Positions 16,589-25,538 of a stretch of 64,000 nucleotides of DNA are shown one piece after another. Origin of the DNA: Acidobacteriota bacterium (GTDB lineage: Bacteria > Acidobacteriota > Vicinamibacteria > Vicinamibacterales > CAVVIG01). The notes below the pieces were generated by a model, which saw only the letters and a list, made by a program, of their open reading frames with translations, was not told where the DNA came from and searched no databases. Each line of letters begins with the position of its first letter. The first letter of the stretch is position 1. The position numbers and the translations under genes are program-made. The DNA lies in contig JAFDVO010000006.1 of the NCBI GenBank assembly GCA_018268955.1, positions 124,001-188,000 on the forward strand, written 5' to 3'.

Positions 16589-17935
16589 ATGCGCGGTTTG
16601 AAGTCGACGATCGCGCTGCTGATCGTCCTCGTTGGTCTCGGCGGCTACGCGTATTACGTCGCGTCGAAGGCCGAGGACAGCAGCAGCAGCTCGCAGGATC
16701 GCCTGTTCCCAAAGCTCTCCTCGGACGACATCGAGGAGCTGACGGTCAAGAACGACGCGGGTGAGGTCACCACGCTGCGCAAGCAGGACGGCAAGTGGAT
16801 GATGACCGCGCCCGTGCAGACCCGCGGGTCCGACATGGATGCATCGGGCATCGCCAACGCCCTTGCCGGCCTCGACATCACCCGCGTGGTCGACGAGAAG
16901 CCGAGTGACGTGAAGGATTACGGCCTCGACACGCCGAGCGTGGAAGTCGCCTTCAAGTCCGGTGCGGGCAAGCCCTCGGGAAAGCTCCTGATCGGGACCA
17001 AGACGGCCACCGGCGGCAGCCTCTATGCACGCAAGGACGGCGAGACGCGCGTCGTGCTGATCGGCGAGTACAACAGCTCGACGTTCAACAAGTCGACGTT
17101 CGACCTGCGCGACAAGGCGATCCTCACGTTCGACCGCTCGAAGGTCAGCGGGCTCGACGTCGCGATGGACACCGGCGGCTTCGAACTGGAGAAGAAGGAC
17201 ACGCAGTGGTCCATGGTGAAGCCGATCGCCGCCCGCGCCGATGCGTCAGCGGCTGACGGCCTCGTCGTGGCCGTCGAGTCGCTGCAGATGCGCTCTGTCG
17301 TCGGCCCGTCCGCGACGGCAGAGGAACTGAAGCGCTACGGTCTCGACAAGCCGTCCGCGTCAGTGAACCTGCACCTGGGGAACGACCGCGTGTCGGTGCT
17401 GGTCGGCGGCCCCGCCGGCGAGGATACGGTCTACGCGAAGGTGGCCGACCGGCCGGACATCTACACGATCCAGAAGGCTGCAGCCGACGACCTCCGCAAG
17501 GGCGCGGACGACTACCGCCGCAAGGACCTCTTCGACATGCGGGCCTACACGGCGAACCGGCTCGAGCTCACGAAGGACGGCAAGACGTTCGTCTTCGAGA
17601 AGGAGAAGGGCAAGGACGAGAACTCGGCCGGCACGTGGAAGCGCGTGTCCCCGAGCGCCGCGGAGCCGGACAAGGACAAGTTCCAGGCATTCGTGGCCGC
17701 ACTCGCCGACATCCGCGCCATCAGCTACGCCGACGCGAAGGCGAAGACGGGACTCGACGCCCCCGTACTTACGGTGGCCGTCAAGTTCGACGAAGGCAAG
17801 CAGGATGACCGCGTGCAATTCGGCAAGAGCGGCTCCGATGCGTTCGCGAAGCGTCCGGACGACCCGGGCGTGGCGAAGATCGATCCCACGAAGCTCGACG
17901 ATGCCCTGAAGTCGATCGACGAGTTCACCAAATGA
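16589..17935 (+). CDS. DUF4340 membrane-anchored protein
   Basis: 448 residues: an N-terminal membrane segment (LKSTIALLIVLVGLGGYAYY), then two to three DUF4340 repeats outside the membrane, each with a VVDEKPSD...YGLDTPSVEV type motif (repeated at ELKRYGLDKPSASVNL and DAKAKTGLDAPVLTV). Members of this family almost always follow gldG-like genes, as here (3 bp gap). Lys and Asp are frequent and no catalytic residues are known. It is presumably a periplasmic partner of the Gld-type transporter. The ATG of dacB overlaps the stop. Confidence 0.88.
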   Translation: MRGLKSTIALLIVLVGLGGYAYYVASKAEDSSSSSQDRLFPKLSSDDIEELTVKNDAGEVTTLRKQDGKWMMTAPVQTRGSDMDASGIANALAGLDITRVVDEKPSDVKDYGLDTPSVEVAFKSGAGKPSGKLLIGTKTATGGSLYARKDGETRVVLIGEYNSSTFNKSTFDLRDKAILTFDRSKVSGLDVAMDTGGFELEKKDTQWSMVKPIAARADASAADGLVVAVESLQMRSVVGPSATAEELKRYGLDKPSASVNLHLGNDRVSVLVGGPAGEDTVYAKVADRPDIYTIQKAAADDLRKGADDYRRKDLFDMRAYTANRLELTKDGKTFVFEKEKGKDENSAGTWKRVSPSAAEPDKDKFQAFVAALADIRAISYADAKAKTGLDAPVLTVAVKFDEGKQDDRVQFGKSGSDAFAKRPDDPGVAKIDPTKLDDALKSIDEFTK

Positions 17936-19443
17936 CGGGACGGCTCAGCGCAGCCGTCCTTCTGCTCGGGCTGACGCTGGCGTGCCACCGCACGCCAGCG
18001 CCGGCGACCCCGGCTCCCCCGCCTCCGCCCCCATCCAGCGCACGCACGCACATCGACGCGCTCCGCACGCGCGTCAACGACCTGCTGGCGGACCCTGCCG
18101 TTGCGGCAGGGACGTGGGGCGTGTCGGTGCGGTCGCTGTCGACGCATGAACCGCTCGTCGAGGTGAACGCGCACCGTCTGCTCACACCGGCGTCCACGCT
18201 CAAGACGATCACCCTCGCGGTAACGGCCGATCAGCTCGGGTGGGACCACGCGTTCGAAACACGAGTCGTGTCGACCGGCACGATCAGCAACGGCGTGCTG
18301 TACGGGGACCTCGTCGTCATCGGCTCTGGCGATCCGAGCTTCGACGACTGGGACGGCACGGCATCGGCGGTGTTCGGATCGTGGGCGATGCGGCTGCGGG
18401 AACTCGGCGTCACCATGATCGGCGGTCGGATCATCGGTGACGACCGCGTGTTCAGCGGCGACGGGTACGGCGCCGGCTGGATGTGGGACGACATGGCCGA
18501 GTCCTACTCCGCGCCCGCGAGCGGCCTCCAGTTCAACCAGGGCACGGCGCAGATCGTCGTCTCGCCAGGCGCGAGCGTCGGTGCACCTGCCGTCCTCACG
18601 TTCACGCCACCCTTTGCGCGGGTGACCGTGGTGAATCGAGCCGCCACCGTGGCCAGCGGAGACGCGACGCGCGTCGTCGCCAAGCCGCAGGCTGGTGCGC
18701 CCGGCACGATCGTCAGCGGCACGGTGGCAACAGACGCGGTGCCGCAAAAACGGAACGTGGCCGTGGCGAACCCGACGCTCTACTACGCCACCGCGCTGTA
18801 CGAGTCGCTGCAGGGCCGCGGCATCCAGGTGACGGGCGGACCGGTCGATGTGGACGATCTGCCGAATCCGCCTGCCATTGCGTCCGCGACGCCGCTGCTG
18901 GTCCATCGATCGCCCGCCCTCCCCTCACTGGCCGATACGCTGATGAAGCTGAGCCAGAACCTCTATGCCGAGACGTTCCTGCGGACCCTCGGTCGCCAGC
19001 AGGGCGAACAAGGCACGGCATCAGCCGGCATCGCAGTGGTGAAGCGCGTACTCGACGGATGGGGCGTGAGCACGCAGGAGCTGGTGATGGCGGATGGCTC
19101 GGGGCTCTCGCGATACAACCTCGTGACACCGGCGCTCGTGGTTTCCGTGCTCGAGCACGTATACGCCGACGACCGCCTTCGCGCCCCCTACGTCGCGTCG
19201 TTGCCGATTGCCGGCCAGGCGGGCACGCTCGCCGCCCGGATGAAGGGCACCGCTGCGGAAGGGCGCGTGCAGGCGAAGACCGGCTCGTTCACCAACGCGC
19301 GCGCGATCGCCGGGTTCGTGCGCACCGCCGACGGCGAGGTGCTTGCCTTCGACATCATGGCGAACAACTACGGCGTGCCGGCGGCGGAGGTCGACCGGGT
19401 GACGGACGCGGTCGTCATCGCACTCGCGGAGTTCAGGCGCTGA
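17932..19443 (+). CDS. dacB: D-Ala-D-Ala carboxypeptidase/endopeptidase, PBP4 family
   Basis: 503 residues. Signal peptide with lipobox LTLAC (C18), so probably a lipoprotein, followed by a Pro-rich spacer. Active-site motifs are S88-x-x-K91 (TPASTLK), SQN (KLSQNLYAE) and KTG (AKTGSFTNARAI), the set of class C low-molecular-weight PBPs. It should trim peptidoglycan stem peptides and open cross-links. The 4 bp overlap with the DUF4340 gene puts a wall hydrolase into the Gld-type transporter operon, suggesting an envelope function for that system. It is convergent with the AlaX-like gene, with a 12 bp gap. Confidence 0.92.
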   Translation: MTGRLSAAVLLLGLTLACHRTPAPATPAPPPPPPSSARTHIDALRTRVNDLLADPAVAAGTWGVSVRSLSTHEPLVEVNAHRLLTPASTLKTITLAVTADQLGWDHAFETRVVSTGTISNGVLYGDLVVIGSGDPSFDDWDGTASAVFGSWAMRLRELGVTMIGGRIIGDDRVFSGDGYGAGWMWDDMAESYSAPASGLQFNQGTAQIVVSPGASVGAPAVLTFTPPFARVTVVNRAATVASGDATRVVAKPQAGAPGTIVSGTVATDAVPQKRNVAVANPTLYYATALYESLQGRGIQVTGGPVDVDDLPNPPAIASATPLLVHRSPALPSLADTLMKLSQNLYAETFLRTLGRQQGEQGTASAGIAVVKRVLDGWGVSTQELVMADGSGLSRYNLVTPALVVSVLEHVYADDRLRAPYVASLPIAGQAGTLAARMKGTAAEGRVQAKTGSFTNARAIAGFVRTADGEVLAFDIMANNYGVPAAEVDRVTDAVVIALAEFRR

Positions 19444-19455
19444 ACACGGCGGACG

Positions 19456-20686
19456 TCAGGCGTCAGGCGTGAGCGGCGAGCGGGGCGGACCTCCCCGCTC
19501 GATCCAGCTACGGGCAAAGTCCAGGACACGAGTGGGGTCCGCCTGCAGGTTGCCGCACTGCGCCATGTCCGGCCGGCCTCCGCCGCGTCCGCCGAACTCG
19601 CCGGCGATGGCAGCGATCAGGTCCTGGCACGAGAGGCTGACGTCGGAGGCCCGAGCGGCGACCGCGAGGCTCGGCCTGCTCGCGGACACCAGAGTTGCCA
19701 GCACGCCGCTCCGTTGCGCGATTGCCGAGGCGAGCGCCTTCAGCCGGTTCGCGTCTCCCTCAGCGACACGCAGCACTGCAGCGATAGCGCCCAGCGGTTC
19801 CGCGGACGCCGCCAGCGCGGCGCCTTCGTGTGTCGCGAGTTCGATTTGGGCCGCGGCGAGCGCGAGCTTCCGATCCTTCGCCTCCTGCTGCATCCGTTCG
19901 ATGGCCGACGGCAGTTCGGTCGGAATCACGGAGAGCAGGCGGATGGACGCCGACATCACGTCACGCAACTGCTGCGCCCGTGCCAGCGCACGCCCACCGC
20001 AGAGGAATTCGATGCGCTGCCCACCCTTGAAGCGCTCCCACGATGCGATGAGCAACTGCCCGATCATTCCCGTTCGCGCGACATGCGTGCCGCCACAGGC
20101 AGAGAGATCGGTCGATTCGATGTCGATCAGGCGCAGCGTCCCTGTGCGCGCCGACTCCTTTCGGAGCGGCAGCGCGCGCGCCTCCTCCTCGGTCGCGTAG
20201 CGAATGGACACGGGCAGGTCCTGCCAGATGACTCGGTTCGACTCGGCTTCCGCGCGGGCGATGTCCGCGGCGCTCAGCTCGCGATCGATGTCGATGGTGC
20301 TGGACGATGCCCCGAGGTGGAAGCTGACGGTGCGTGCCTTGAACGCATGCTCGATGACGGCCGAGAGCAGGTGTTGCCCGGTGTGCTGCTGCATGTGATC
20401 GAAGCGACGGGTCCAGTCGACAACCCCGTGCACCGCTGCGCCGACGGTCGGGGCCGTCCCGCGCACGACATGTCGCACGGTTCCGTCCCTCGTCATCCTG
20501 CACGTCGACGATGGCGAGGTCACCGAGCGTGCCGAGGTCGTGCGGTTGCCCGCCGGACGTCGGGTAGAACGCGGTGCGGTCCAGCCATACATCCGATTCG
20601 TCGCCGCCACGCGCCTCCACGCGGGTGACAGTAGCCTCGAACGAACGGAGGGTGGGAGCGTCGTAGTAGAGCCGCGCGGTTGCCAT
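19456..20686 (-). pseudogene. AlaX-like alanyl-tRNA editing protein, interrupted by a +1 frameshift
   Basis: The gene starts at ATG 20686 (MATARLYYDAPTLRSFEATV), with TSGGQPHD of AlaRS editing domains, but the frame is lost at about 20487, where the minus strand reads GAGGGACGG. Removing one G from the GGG run joins VDVQDDE directly to DGTVRHVVRG in the next frame, which continues through QQHTGQHLLSA and CGGTHVARTG (the Zn-binding HxxxH and CxxxH motifs) to the stop at 19456, about 409 residues in all. The C-terminal part resembles the DHHA1 region of long AlaX proteins. The protein would clear Ser/Gly mischarged on tRNA-Ala. A sequencing indel, true pseudogene or programmed shift are all possible. 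Confidence 0.75.
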
Positions 20687-20720
20687 GCGTGGCGATCATA
20701 GCGCTCGGCGCAGGTACATG

Positions 20721-20782
20721 GAGGCTACGGGCTAAGGGCTTCCGGCTTCGGGCTCCCGGGCTGGTCGGCTCCTGGCTCGGGG
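20721..20782. repeat. Degenerate CGGGCT/CGGCTC microrepeat array
   Basis: About eight imperfect copies of a GGGCT(T/C)C-like unit (for example GGGCTAAGGGCTTCCGGCTT) lie between the start of the AlaX-like gene and the end of the large secreted-protein gene. Nothing else was recognised in this 180-bp gap. Confidence 0.5.
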
Positions 20783-20866
20783 CATCGGACTTGTGAGCTC
20801 AGGCCGGCGCACGTAAGTGGGGCAGTGCCGCGCGGGTCGCGAGGCACTGCCCTGCCGGGAAACCAG

Positions 20867-23086
20867 CTAGTACGGGAAGGAGTATTCGGCCAGACTCGTC
20901 TCGCCTGATGTGCCGTCCGCCTCCAGGAAGACGTCAATGAACGCGATTGCACTGTTCAGGCTGGGGTCACATGCCGACATGTTGGCCGGGAACGCGATGG
21001 TCCCGCCCCCCGTGTGCGTTCCGAAGTCGAGCGTCAGCGGCGCCGAGGACTCAATGAAGCAGCTGTGGGCGTTCGGGTCGTTCGCCGCTCCATCCCTGAT
21101 CTGTGCGCGCAGGCTGACACCCGCCACCGGGTACGTCCGAGGCACGCTGAACTTGAAGCTGACGGCCTGATTCAGCAGCCCGGCGAGACCCACGTGGAGG
21201 GGAATTCCGCCGTTCTTGAACGTGGTGAACTGAACGAGCTCAGTGGTGACGGCGGCGCTGGTCTCTGCGTACTGCTGGTTGCCCGACGTGGTCGTGGCCA
21301 GGCTGAACGTGAAGGGCGACCCCGGCGGCACCTCCCCGATGATGATGTTGAAGTTGCTCCCCAGGTTGGTAGACAGGGCAAAGAACTCGTCCCAGGTCAC
21401 TCCAGCGTCGATGACCTGTGCGCCCTGGAACAGGGCCATCGAGTTGTTGCCGTTCCACAGCTTCAACGCCGGGTTCGACGTGGGACCGCTGATGGTCACC
21501 TGTGTGACGACTCCGTGGGGAGCTCGGAGATTGGCGAAGGCGAAGGTGCCGCTGAAGACTCCCAGCCCAATCGACGGCGCCCCCTGGGCGACTCGCGCCT
21601 GGACTCCGACAAACGCCTCGCCGAGCCGCTGGTTCCCGAACAGCTTCCAACTGCCGGCCTCGTTCCGGACGATCACGCGATCAGTGCCGGAGAACGTCTG
21701 CCCAGCGGAGGAAATCGTCACGGCAATCGTCACGTCGGCAATCTGCGCACCTGCATCGAAGCTGCGGATACCGATCGCGTGAAGGTCGTCGACGGTTTGG
21801 CCGGCGAGTTCAGTCGCCTGCTGGGCCGAGACTCCCGCCGCATCGATGCCGTCATTCAGGTAGCTGTCGGAGACGAACGGTCGCAGGTCGCTCCCGACAA
21901 GCCCGCTTCCTTTCGCATTGACGGTGCTTGCGAAGCCCGCCAGCAGCGCGTTCACACCGTCGATGACCGGCGTCAGGGCAACTGTCAGTGCGAGAGCCGA
22001 CGAAGACGCGGCCGTGGCGCCAGCGGTTCCAGAGTCGCTCGTCATCGTATTCAGTGTGATCTGGCCGTTGCCGTACACGGGCGTCACCGTCTCGGTGGCA
22101 GTGCCCGCGTTGAGGCCAACGAACGTCACCGCCCCGTCGGCGCCCAGGGACTCTGTCGTGATCTGGTGCAGCAGCAGGTCGAGGCTCCCCTGCGGCGGAG
22201 TCAGCCCGGCTGGGAATGCGACGTAGGGGCTCGAAATCACGTTGAGCGCCCCGCTTGCCGGCGTATCGGGCGTCAACGTGATCCCGTCGTTGCCGCTGAA
22301 CAGCTGGATGGCGGGGATGATGAGATTCGCAATCGAGAGCACCGCGACCGGCGACGGCGCTGCGTTACCGCCCAGGGGGCTGGCGAACGCCGCGTCCGGG
22401 TTGATGCCCTGGGCGCTGTAAAACGATCGCAGCAGCAGATCAGTCAGCACGTTCACGTTTATGTGGGAGCTCGCATTGCCGTCCGCGCTCACGCTGTAGA
22501 GCGTCGTCCCGGCGGGGAACTGGCCCGAAGCCGAGGCGAGCACCACCTTGACGAGGAAGGGTGGCGTGAGCCCGGCGCTGTTCAGGGCAAAGGTCCCGTC
22601 GGATGCGGTGGTGCCGCTCACCGAATTCCCGCTCGCGTCCTTCAATGTCACCGCCGCTCCGCTGATGGCCGCACCGAGGGAAGCAGTCCCCTGCACGCTT
22701 GACGTAACGGTGATGGCCGAACAGCTCGAGTTGGTCAGCGTGCTGAAGGTCGTGGTTCCACCCGTCCCCGTCAGCCACACGCGGTACACGCCCGGCGCGA
22801 GTGAGGCAGGGATCAGGAACTGAAACCGCCGCAGGGGGCCGCTCGCCACAACCTGCGTCACCGGAGCACTCGCGATGGATGGCGCGGCGCAACTCGATCC
22901 GAAACGGACGGTGGCGTCGGTAATCGATCCGGCAGGGAACCCGGACCCGGTCACATAGGACTTGTTGACACCGGCCGCTCCCGATGCAGGGTTGGCTGCC
23001 GCAGTCAGGCTCTGGGCGAACGACGACGACTGAGCGAGAAGCAGGAACGTGGGAACGAGAAGCCCACCGAGAACACACTTCGACAT
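20867..23086 (-). CDS. Large secreted protein, IPT-like N-terminus and carboxypeptidase-regulatory-like domain; function unknown
   Basis: 739 residues from ATG 23086 with a clean signal peptide (MSKCVLGGLLVPTFLLLAQS, cleavage near SFAQS); an ATG at 23107 adds seven residues. Residues about 30-130 look like an IPT/Ig-type beta domain (ANPASGAAGVNKSYVTGSGF). Residues about 135-200 resemble a carboxypeptidase-regulatory-like fold (GAAVTLKDASGNSVSGTTAS). The rest is Ala/Ser/Thr/Gly-rich with no recognised catalytic motif. It lies 66 bp downstream of the PEP-CTERM gene on the same strand and may be co-transcribed with it. It is probably a surface or extracellular-matrix protein; I do not recognise the family. 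Confidence 0.75.
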   Translation of the reverse strand: MSKCVLGGLLVPTFLLLAQSSSFAQSLTAAANPASGAAGVNKSYVTGSGFPAGSITDATVRFGSSCAAPSIASAPVTQVVASGPLRRFQFLIPASLAPGVYRVWLTGTGGTTTFSTLTNSSCSAITVTSSVQGTASLGAAISGAAVTLKDASGNSVSGTTASDGTFALNSAGLTPPFLVKVVLASASGQFPAGTTLYSVSADGNASSHINVNVLTDLLLRSFYSAQGINPDAAFASPLGGNAAPSPVAVLSIANLIIPAIQLFSGNDGITLTPDTPASGALNVISSPYVAFPAGLTPPQGSLDLLLHQITTESLGADGAVTFVGLNAGTATETVTPVYGNGQITLNTMTSDSGTAGATAASSSALALTVALTPVIDGVNALLAGFASTVNAKGSGLVGSDLRPFVSDSYLNDGIDAAGVSAQQATELAGQTVDDLHAIGIRSFDAGAQIADVTIAVTISSAGQTFSGTDRVIVRNEAGSWKLFGNQRLGEAFVGVQARVAQGAPSIGLGVFSGTFAFANLRAPHGVVTQVTISGPTSNPALKLWNGNNSMALFQGAQVIDAGVTWDEFFALSTNLGSNFNIIIGEVPPGSPFTFSLATTTSGNQQYAETSAAVTTELVQFTTFKNGGIPLHVGLAGLLNQAVSFKFSVPRTYPVAGVSLRAQIRDGAANDPNAHSCFIESSAPLTLDFGTHTGGGTIAFPANMSACDPSLNSAIAFIDVFLEADGTSGETSLAEYSFPY

Positions 23087-23152
23087 CGATGCTCTTTGAA
23101 GTTGCATGCGCGGCCCCCAGATAAGGTTGCAGGGTGTGGCAGTCGTCGGGAA

Positions 23153-23809
23153 CTACAGCGTCGTGCTCTCGGCGCGCCGCAGTAGCCGTGACCGATCAAC
23201 ATGCCAGGCCGCAAGCAGACCGATGCAGCCGATGTCGAGCAGCACACCTGACGACGGCTCGGGTACCGGAACGTCTGTCGCTGCGACGAGCGTGGCGTCA
23301 ACGACCGCGAAATCGCCCGGCACGAGGAATGCGCCGGCTGCTGGCGTGATGGTGGCGCTGAAGGGGCCAAGGATTCCGCCGAACCCGGGAGGGAGGCCGC
23401 CGAGCCCCGTCACCGGACTGAAGGTGCCGGTGAGCGTCGCACTCGTGATCGTGTACGCACCGATGTTGCAGCCTCCCAGTGACGCATCGCCAGCGACGCC
23501 GCAGGTCACGTTACCCGTCGGATCGGCGATGAAGTTGCTGCCCGGTATCGTCAGCGACCCGCCACCCGCGTTCGAGTAGCTCGCCACGAGGCTCGTCACC
23601 GTGATCGTTACGGGCGTCGTGACCGGATAGTCCGGAGGCAAGGCCGACGAACCCGAGAGGTTCGTGATATCGAACGCATTGCCCCCTCCCTGCAGTACCC
23701 CTTCGTCGTACGTAAGGAGACCGATGGAGATGGTGTTCGCCGACGCTGCGCGAGCGGCGCAGCCCAGTGCTAGTGCCAGTACAAACGCTCTCATCGCCGA
23801 CCGTCGCAT
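23153..23809 (-). CDS. PEP-CTERM sorting domain protein
   Basis: 218 residues. The start at 23809 is supported by GGGAGG seven bases upstream. N-terminal signal peptide (MRRSAMRAFVLALALGCAAR, then ASANT), a Gly/Thr-rich beta-type middle, and a C-terminal VPVPEPSSGVLL motif followed by a hydrophobic stretch and RSRLLRRAE: the PEP-CTERM tripartite signal. Such proteins are processed by exosortase and released with or attached to exopolysaccharide. No exosortase gene is in the window, so it must be elsewhere. The middle domain is not recognised. Confidence 0.88.
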   Translation of the reverse strand: MRRSAMRAFVLALALGCAARAASANTISIGLLTYDEGVLQGGGNAFDITNLSGSSALPPDYPVTTPVTITVTSLVASYSNAGGGSLTIPGSNFIADPTGNVTCGVAGDASLGGCNIGAYTITSATLTGTFSPVTGLGGLPPGFGGILGPFSATITPAAGAFLVPGDFAVVDATLVAATDVPVPEPSSGVLLDIGCIGLLAAWHVDRSRLLRRAESTTL

Positions 23810-23895
23810 GTGCGCCTCCCTTTACGAGTGGTATCTCGTCGCAGCTGCGGTATCGGCGGCGGACAGGCAATTGACATGCCTCGAATCGAGCGCAG

Positions 23896-23951
23896 ATCCG
23901 CCGAGTGATCGTGTCATCCATCGATCGTCGAAACCGCGATAGTCGGCGGAT
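23896..23951 (-). promoter_or_regulatory. Hairpin in the leader of the PEP-CTERM gene
   Basis: ATCCGCCGA at 23896-23904 and TCGGCGGAT at 23943-23951 are perfect 9-bp complements enclosing 38 bases, which also hold ATCG/CGAT inner pairs. It lies between the candidate promoter and the PEP-CTERM start, so it would fold in a leader of about 200 nt. It does not match any riboswitch class I know. Confidence 0.4.
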
Positions 23952-24018
23952 GACCGGTTGTTTGTCGGAAACGACGTGGCCGAGCTTAGGGGTGAGGCTT
24001 CTGCGGTCGCGTGTAGTT

Positions 24019-24048
24019 TGTATAAGAAATATGTTCTGACGCAGTCAA
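24019..24048 (-). promoter_or_regulatory. Candidate sigma70 promoter for the PEP-CTERM gene
   Basis: On the minus strand TTGACT (24048-24043) and TATACA (24024-24019) are separated by 18 bp in an unusually AT-rich patch for this window. The -35 overlaps the queC stop codon. Transcription would run toward the PEP-CTERM gene with a leader of about 200 nt. Confidence 0.45.
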
Positions 24049-24719
24049 CGCGCGAGCGCCGGGTCGGGCACACCGGCTTCGGCAAATCCCTTCGCGCGCA
24101 GCACGCAGCTGTCGCAGCGACCGCACGCGCGCCCTACTGGCGTGGGGTTGTAACAGCTGTGCGTGAGTCCGTAGTCGAGTCCCAGTGAGAGGCCCGTGCG
24201 GATGATGTCGGCCTTGGACATCGTGATGAGCGGCGTGTGGATGCGGAAGCGGGCGCCTTCGACGCCGGCCCGTGTCGCGACGTTCGCGAGCCGCTCGAAC
24301 GCCTCGACGAACTCGGGTCGGCAGTCCGGGTATCCCGAGTAGTCCAGCGCGTTCACGCCGATGACGAGATCGGTGGCGCCGAGGACCTCGGCCCAGCCGA
24401 GGGCGAGTGACAGGAAGATGGTGTTGCGGGCGGGCACGTACGTCGACGGGATTTCCGCGGTCGAGAGGTCCCTGCCCTCTGGAACCGGAAGGTCCGACGT
24501 GAGGGACGAGCCGCCGATGGCGCGGAGGTCCAGCGGCAGCTCGAGGTGCCGCTCGACGCCGAGCGCGTGTGCCACGCGCCGCGCCGCCTCGAGCTCGAGC
24601 GCGTGACGCTGGCCGTAGAGGATCGACAACGCGTCGAGCGTGAAGCCCTCCGCCCTGGCCATCGCCCCCGCCGTGTACGAGTCGAGCCCTCCGCTGAGCA
24701 GGACCACCGCGCGCGGCAT
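24045..24719 (-). CDS. queC: 7-cyano-7-deazaguanine synthase
   Basis: 224 residues, normal for QueC. PP-loop [12 protein letters not shown] at 7-18, LSILYGQRH, the [16 protein letters not shown] motif that contacts CDG, and the Zn site C-x-x-C region [21 protein letters not shown] near the C-terminus. It makes preQ0 from 7-carboxy-7-deazaguanine, ATP and ammonia for queuosine tRNA modification. It starts directly after the queE stop (TAG then ATG, no gap), so the two are co-translated. queA lies 28 kb away in the window. Confidence 0.95.
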   Translation of the reverse strand: MPRAVVLLSGGLDSYTAGAMARAEGFTLDALSILYGQRHALELEAARRVAHALGVERHLELPLDLRAIGGSSLTSDLPVPEGRDLSTAEIPSTYVPARNTIFLSLALGWAEVLGATDLVIGVNALDYSGYPDCRPEFVEAFERLANVATRAGVEGARFRIHTPLITMSKADIIRTGLSLGLDYGLTHSCYNPTPVGRACGRCDSCVLRAKGFAEAGVPDPALAR

Positions 24720-25361
24720 CTACACGCCCCTCGTCTCGGGCGACCAGATGAACTTGTGCAGCTGGAGCTGCACGCGGACCGGCAGGCGATCCGCAAGCAC
24801 CCACTCGGAGAGCGACCTGGCGTCCAGCACGCCGTGGACCGGCGAAAAGAGGACCGCGCCGACCTTGCCGGCGAGCGCATGCGTCTGGACCACGTCCCGC
24901 GCGTACTCGTAGTCCGTCCGGTCCTTGATGACGAACTTCACCTCGTCACGCGGGCCGACGAGCGCCAGGTTCTCCCAGTGATTCCGGTGCGCCTCGCCGC
25001 TGCCCGGGCACTTCACGTCGACGATCTTCATCACGTCGGCCGGCACGCGCGCAATCGAGCGGTGACCGCCGGTTTCGATCATCACCGTGTGGCCACGTGC
25101 GAGCAGCTGCTCCATCAGCGAATAGACGTCTTCCTGCAGCAGGGGTTCGCCGCCAGTCACTTCCACCAGTGGGCACGCGTATCGCTCGACCTCGGCGATG
25201 ACGTCCTCCACCGAACGCTTCTTCCCTTCGTGGAAGGCGTACGGCGTATCGCACCAGATGCAGCGCAGGTCGCACGCGGTGAGCCGCACGAACACGCACG
25301 GCTCCCCCGCACGGCTCGACTCGCCCTGAATCGAATGGAAGATCTCGTTGATGGTCAGCAT
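24720..25361 (-). CDS. queE: 7-carboxy-7-deazaguanine synthase (radical SAM)
   Basis: 213 residues from ATG 25361 (MLTINEIFHSIQGESSRAGE); an upstream in-frame ATG at 25442 would run through the intergenic repeats and is rejected. Radical SAM cluster C30-x3-C34-x2-C37 (TACDLRCIWCDTPYAF), then VEVTGGEPLLQ for SAM binding. It converts 6-carboxy-tetrahydropterin to CDG, the substrate of QueC encoded immediately downstream. No queD gene is seen in the window. Confidence 0.95.
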   Translation of the reverse strand: MLTINEIFHSIQGESSRAGEPCVFVRLTACDLRCIWCDTPYAFHEGKKRSVEDVIAEVERYACPLVEVTGGEPLLQEDVYSLMEQLLARGHTVMIETGGHRSIARVPADVMKIVDVKCPGSGEAHRNHWENLALVGPRDEVKFVIKDRTDYEYARDVVQTHALAGKVGAVLFSPVHGVLDARSLSEWVLADRLPVRVQLQLHKFIWSPETRGV

Positions 25362-25368
25362 GAAAGGG

Positions 25369-25520
25369 ATTGCTGATTGACAAATGCTGATTGCTAATTG
25401 CCGAAGGCGTGCCTCTTCGCCCGTGCAGGCGATCGGCGTCACCGACCCGAATACGATCGGCGTGATCGATCAGCAATTCGCGACTAACGATTAGCGATTA
25501 GCAATCAGCGATTCGCCTTC
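25369..25520. repeat. Inverted arms of GCTGATTGCTAATTG-type units (repeat family B) between queE and the DUF72 gene
   Basis: The left arm (25369-25406) reads ATTGCTGATTGAC, TGCTGATTGCTAATTGCC and GAAGGCG. The right arm (25468-25520) contains the complements CGATTAGCAATCAGCGATT and CGCCTTC. About 60 bp of unrelated sequence sits between. The element nearly fills the 177-bp gap between two divergent starts, so it may carry or separate their promoters. The same unit recurs at 31688-31779 and in one arm at 57011. Confidence 0.65.
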
Positions 25521-25538
25521 TCCATTTATTGTATCCCT

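Noticed and set aside
23810..24018. c-di-GMP (GEMM) or other known riboswitch in the PEP-CTERM leader
   Set aside because: A 9-bp stem exists but none of the conserved core sequences of classes I know are present.
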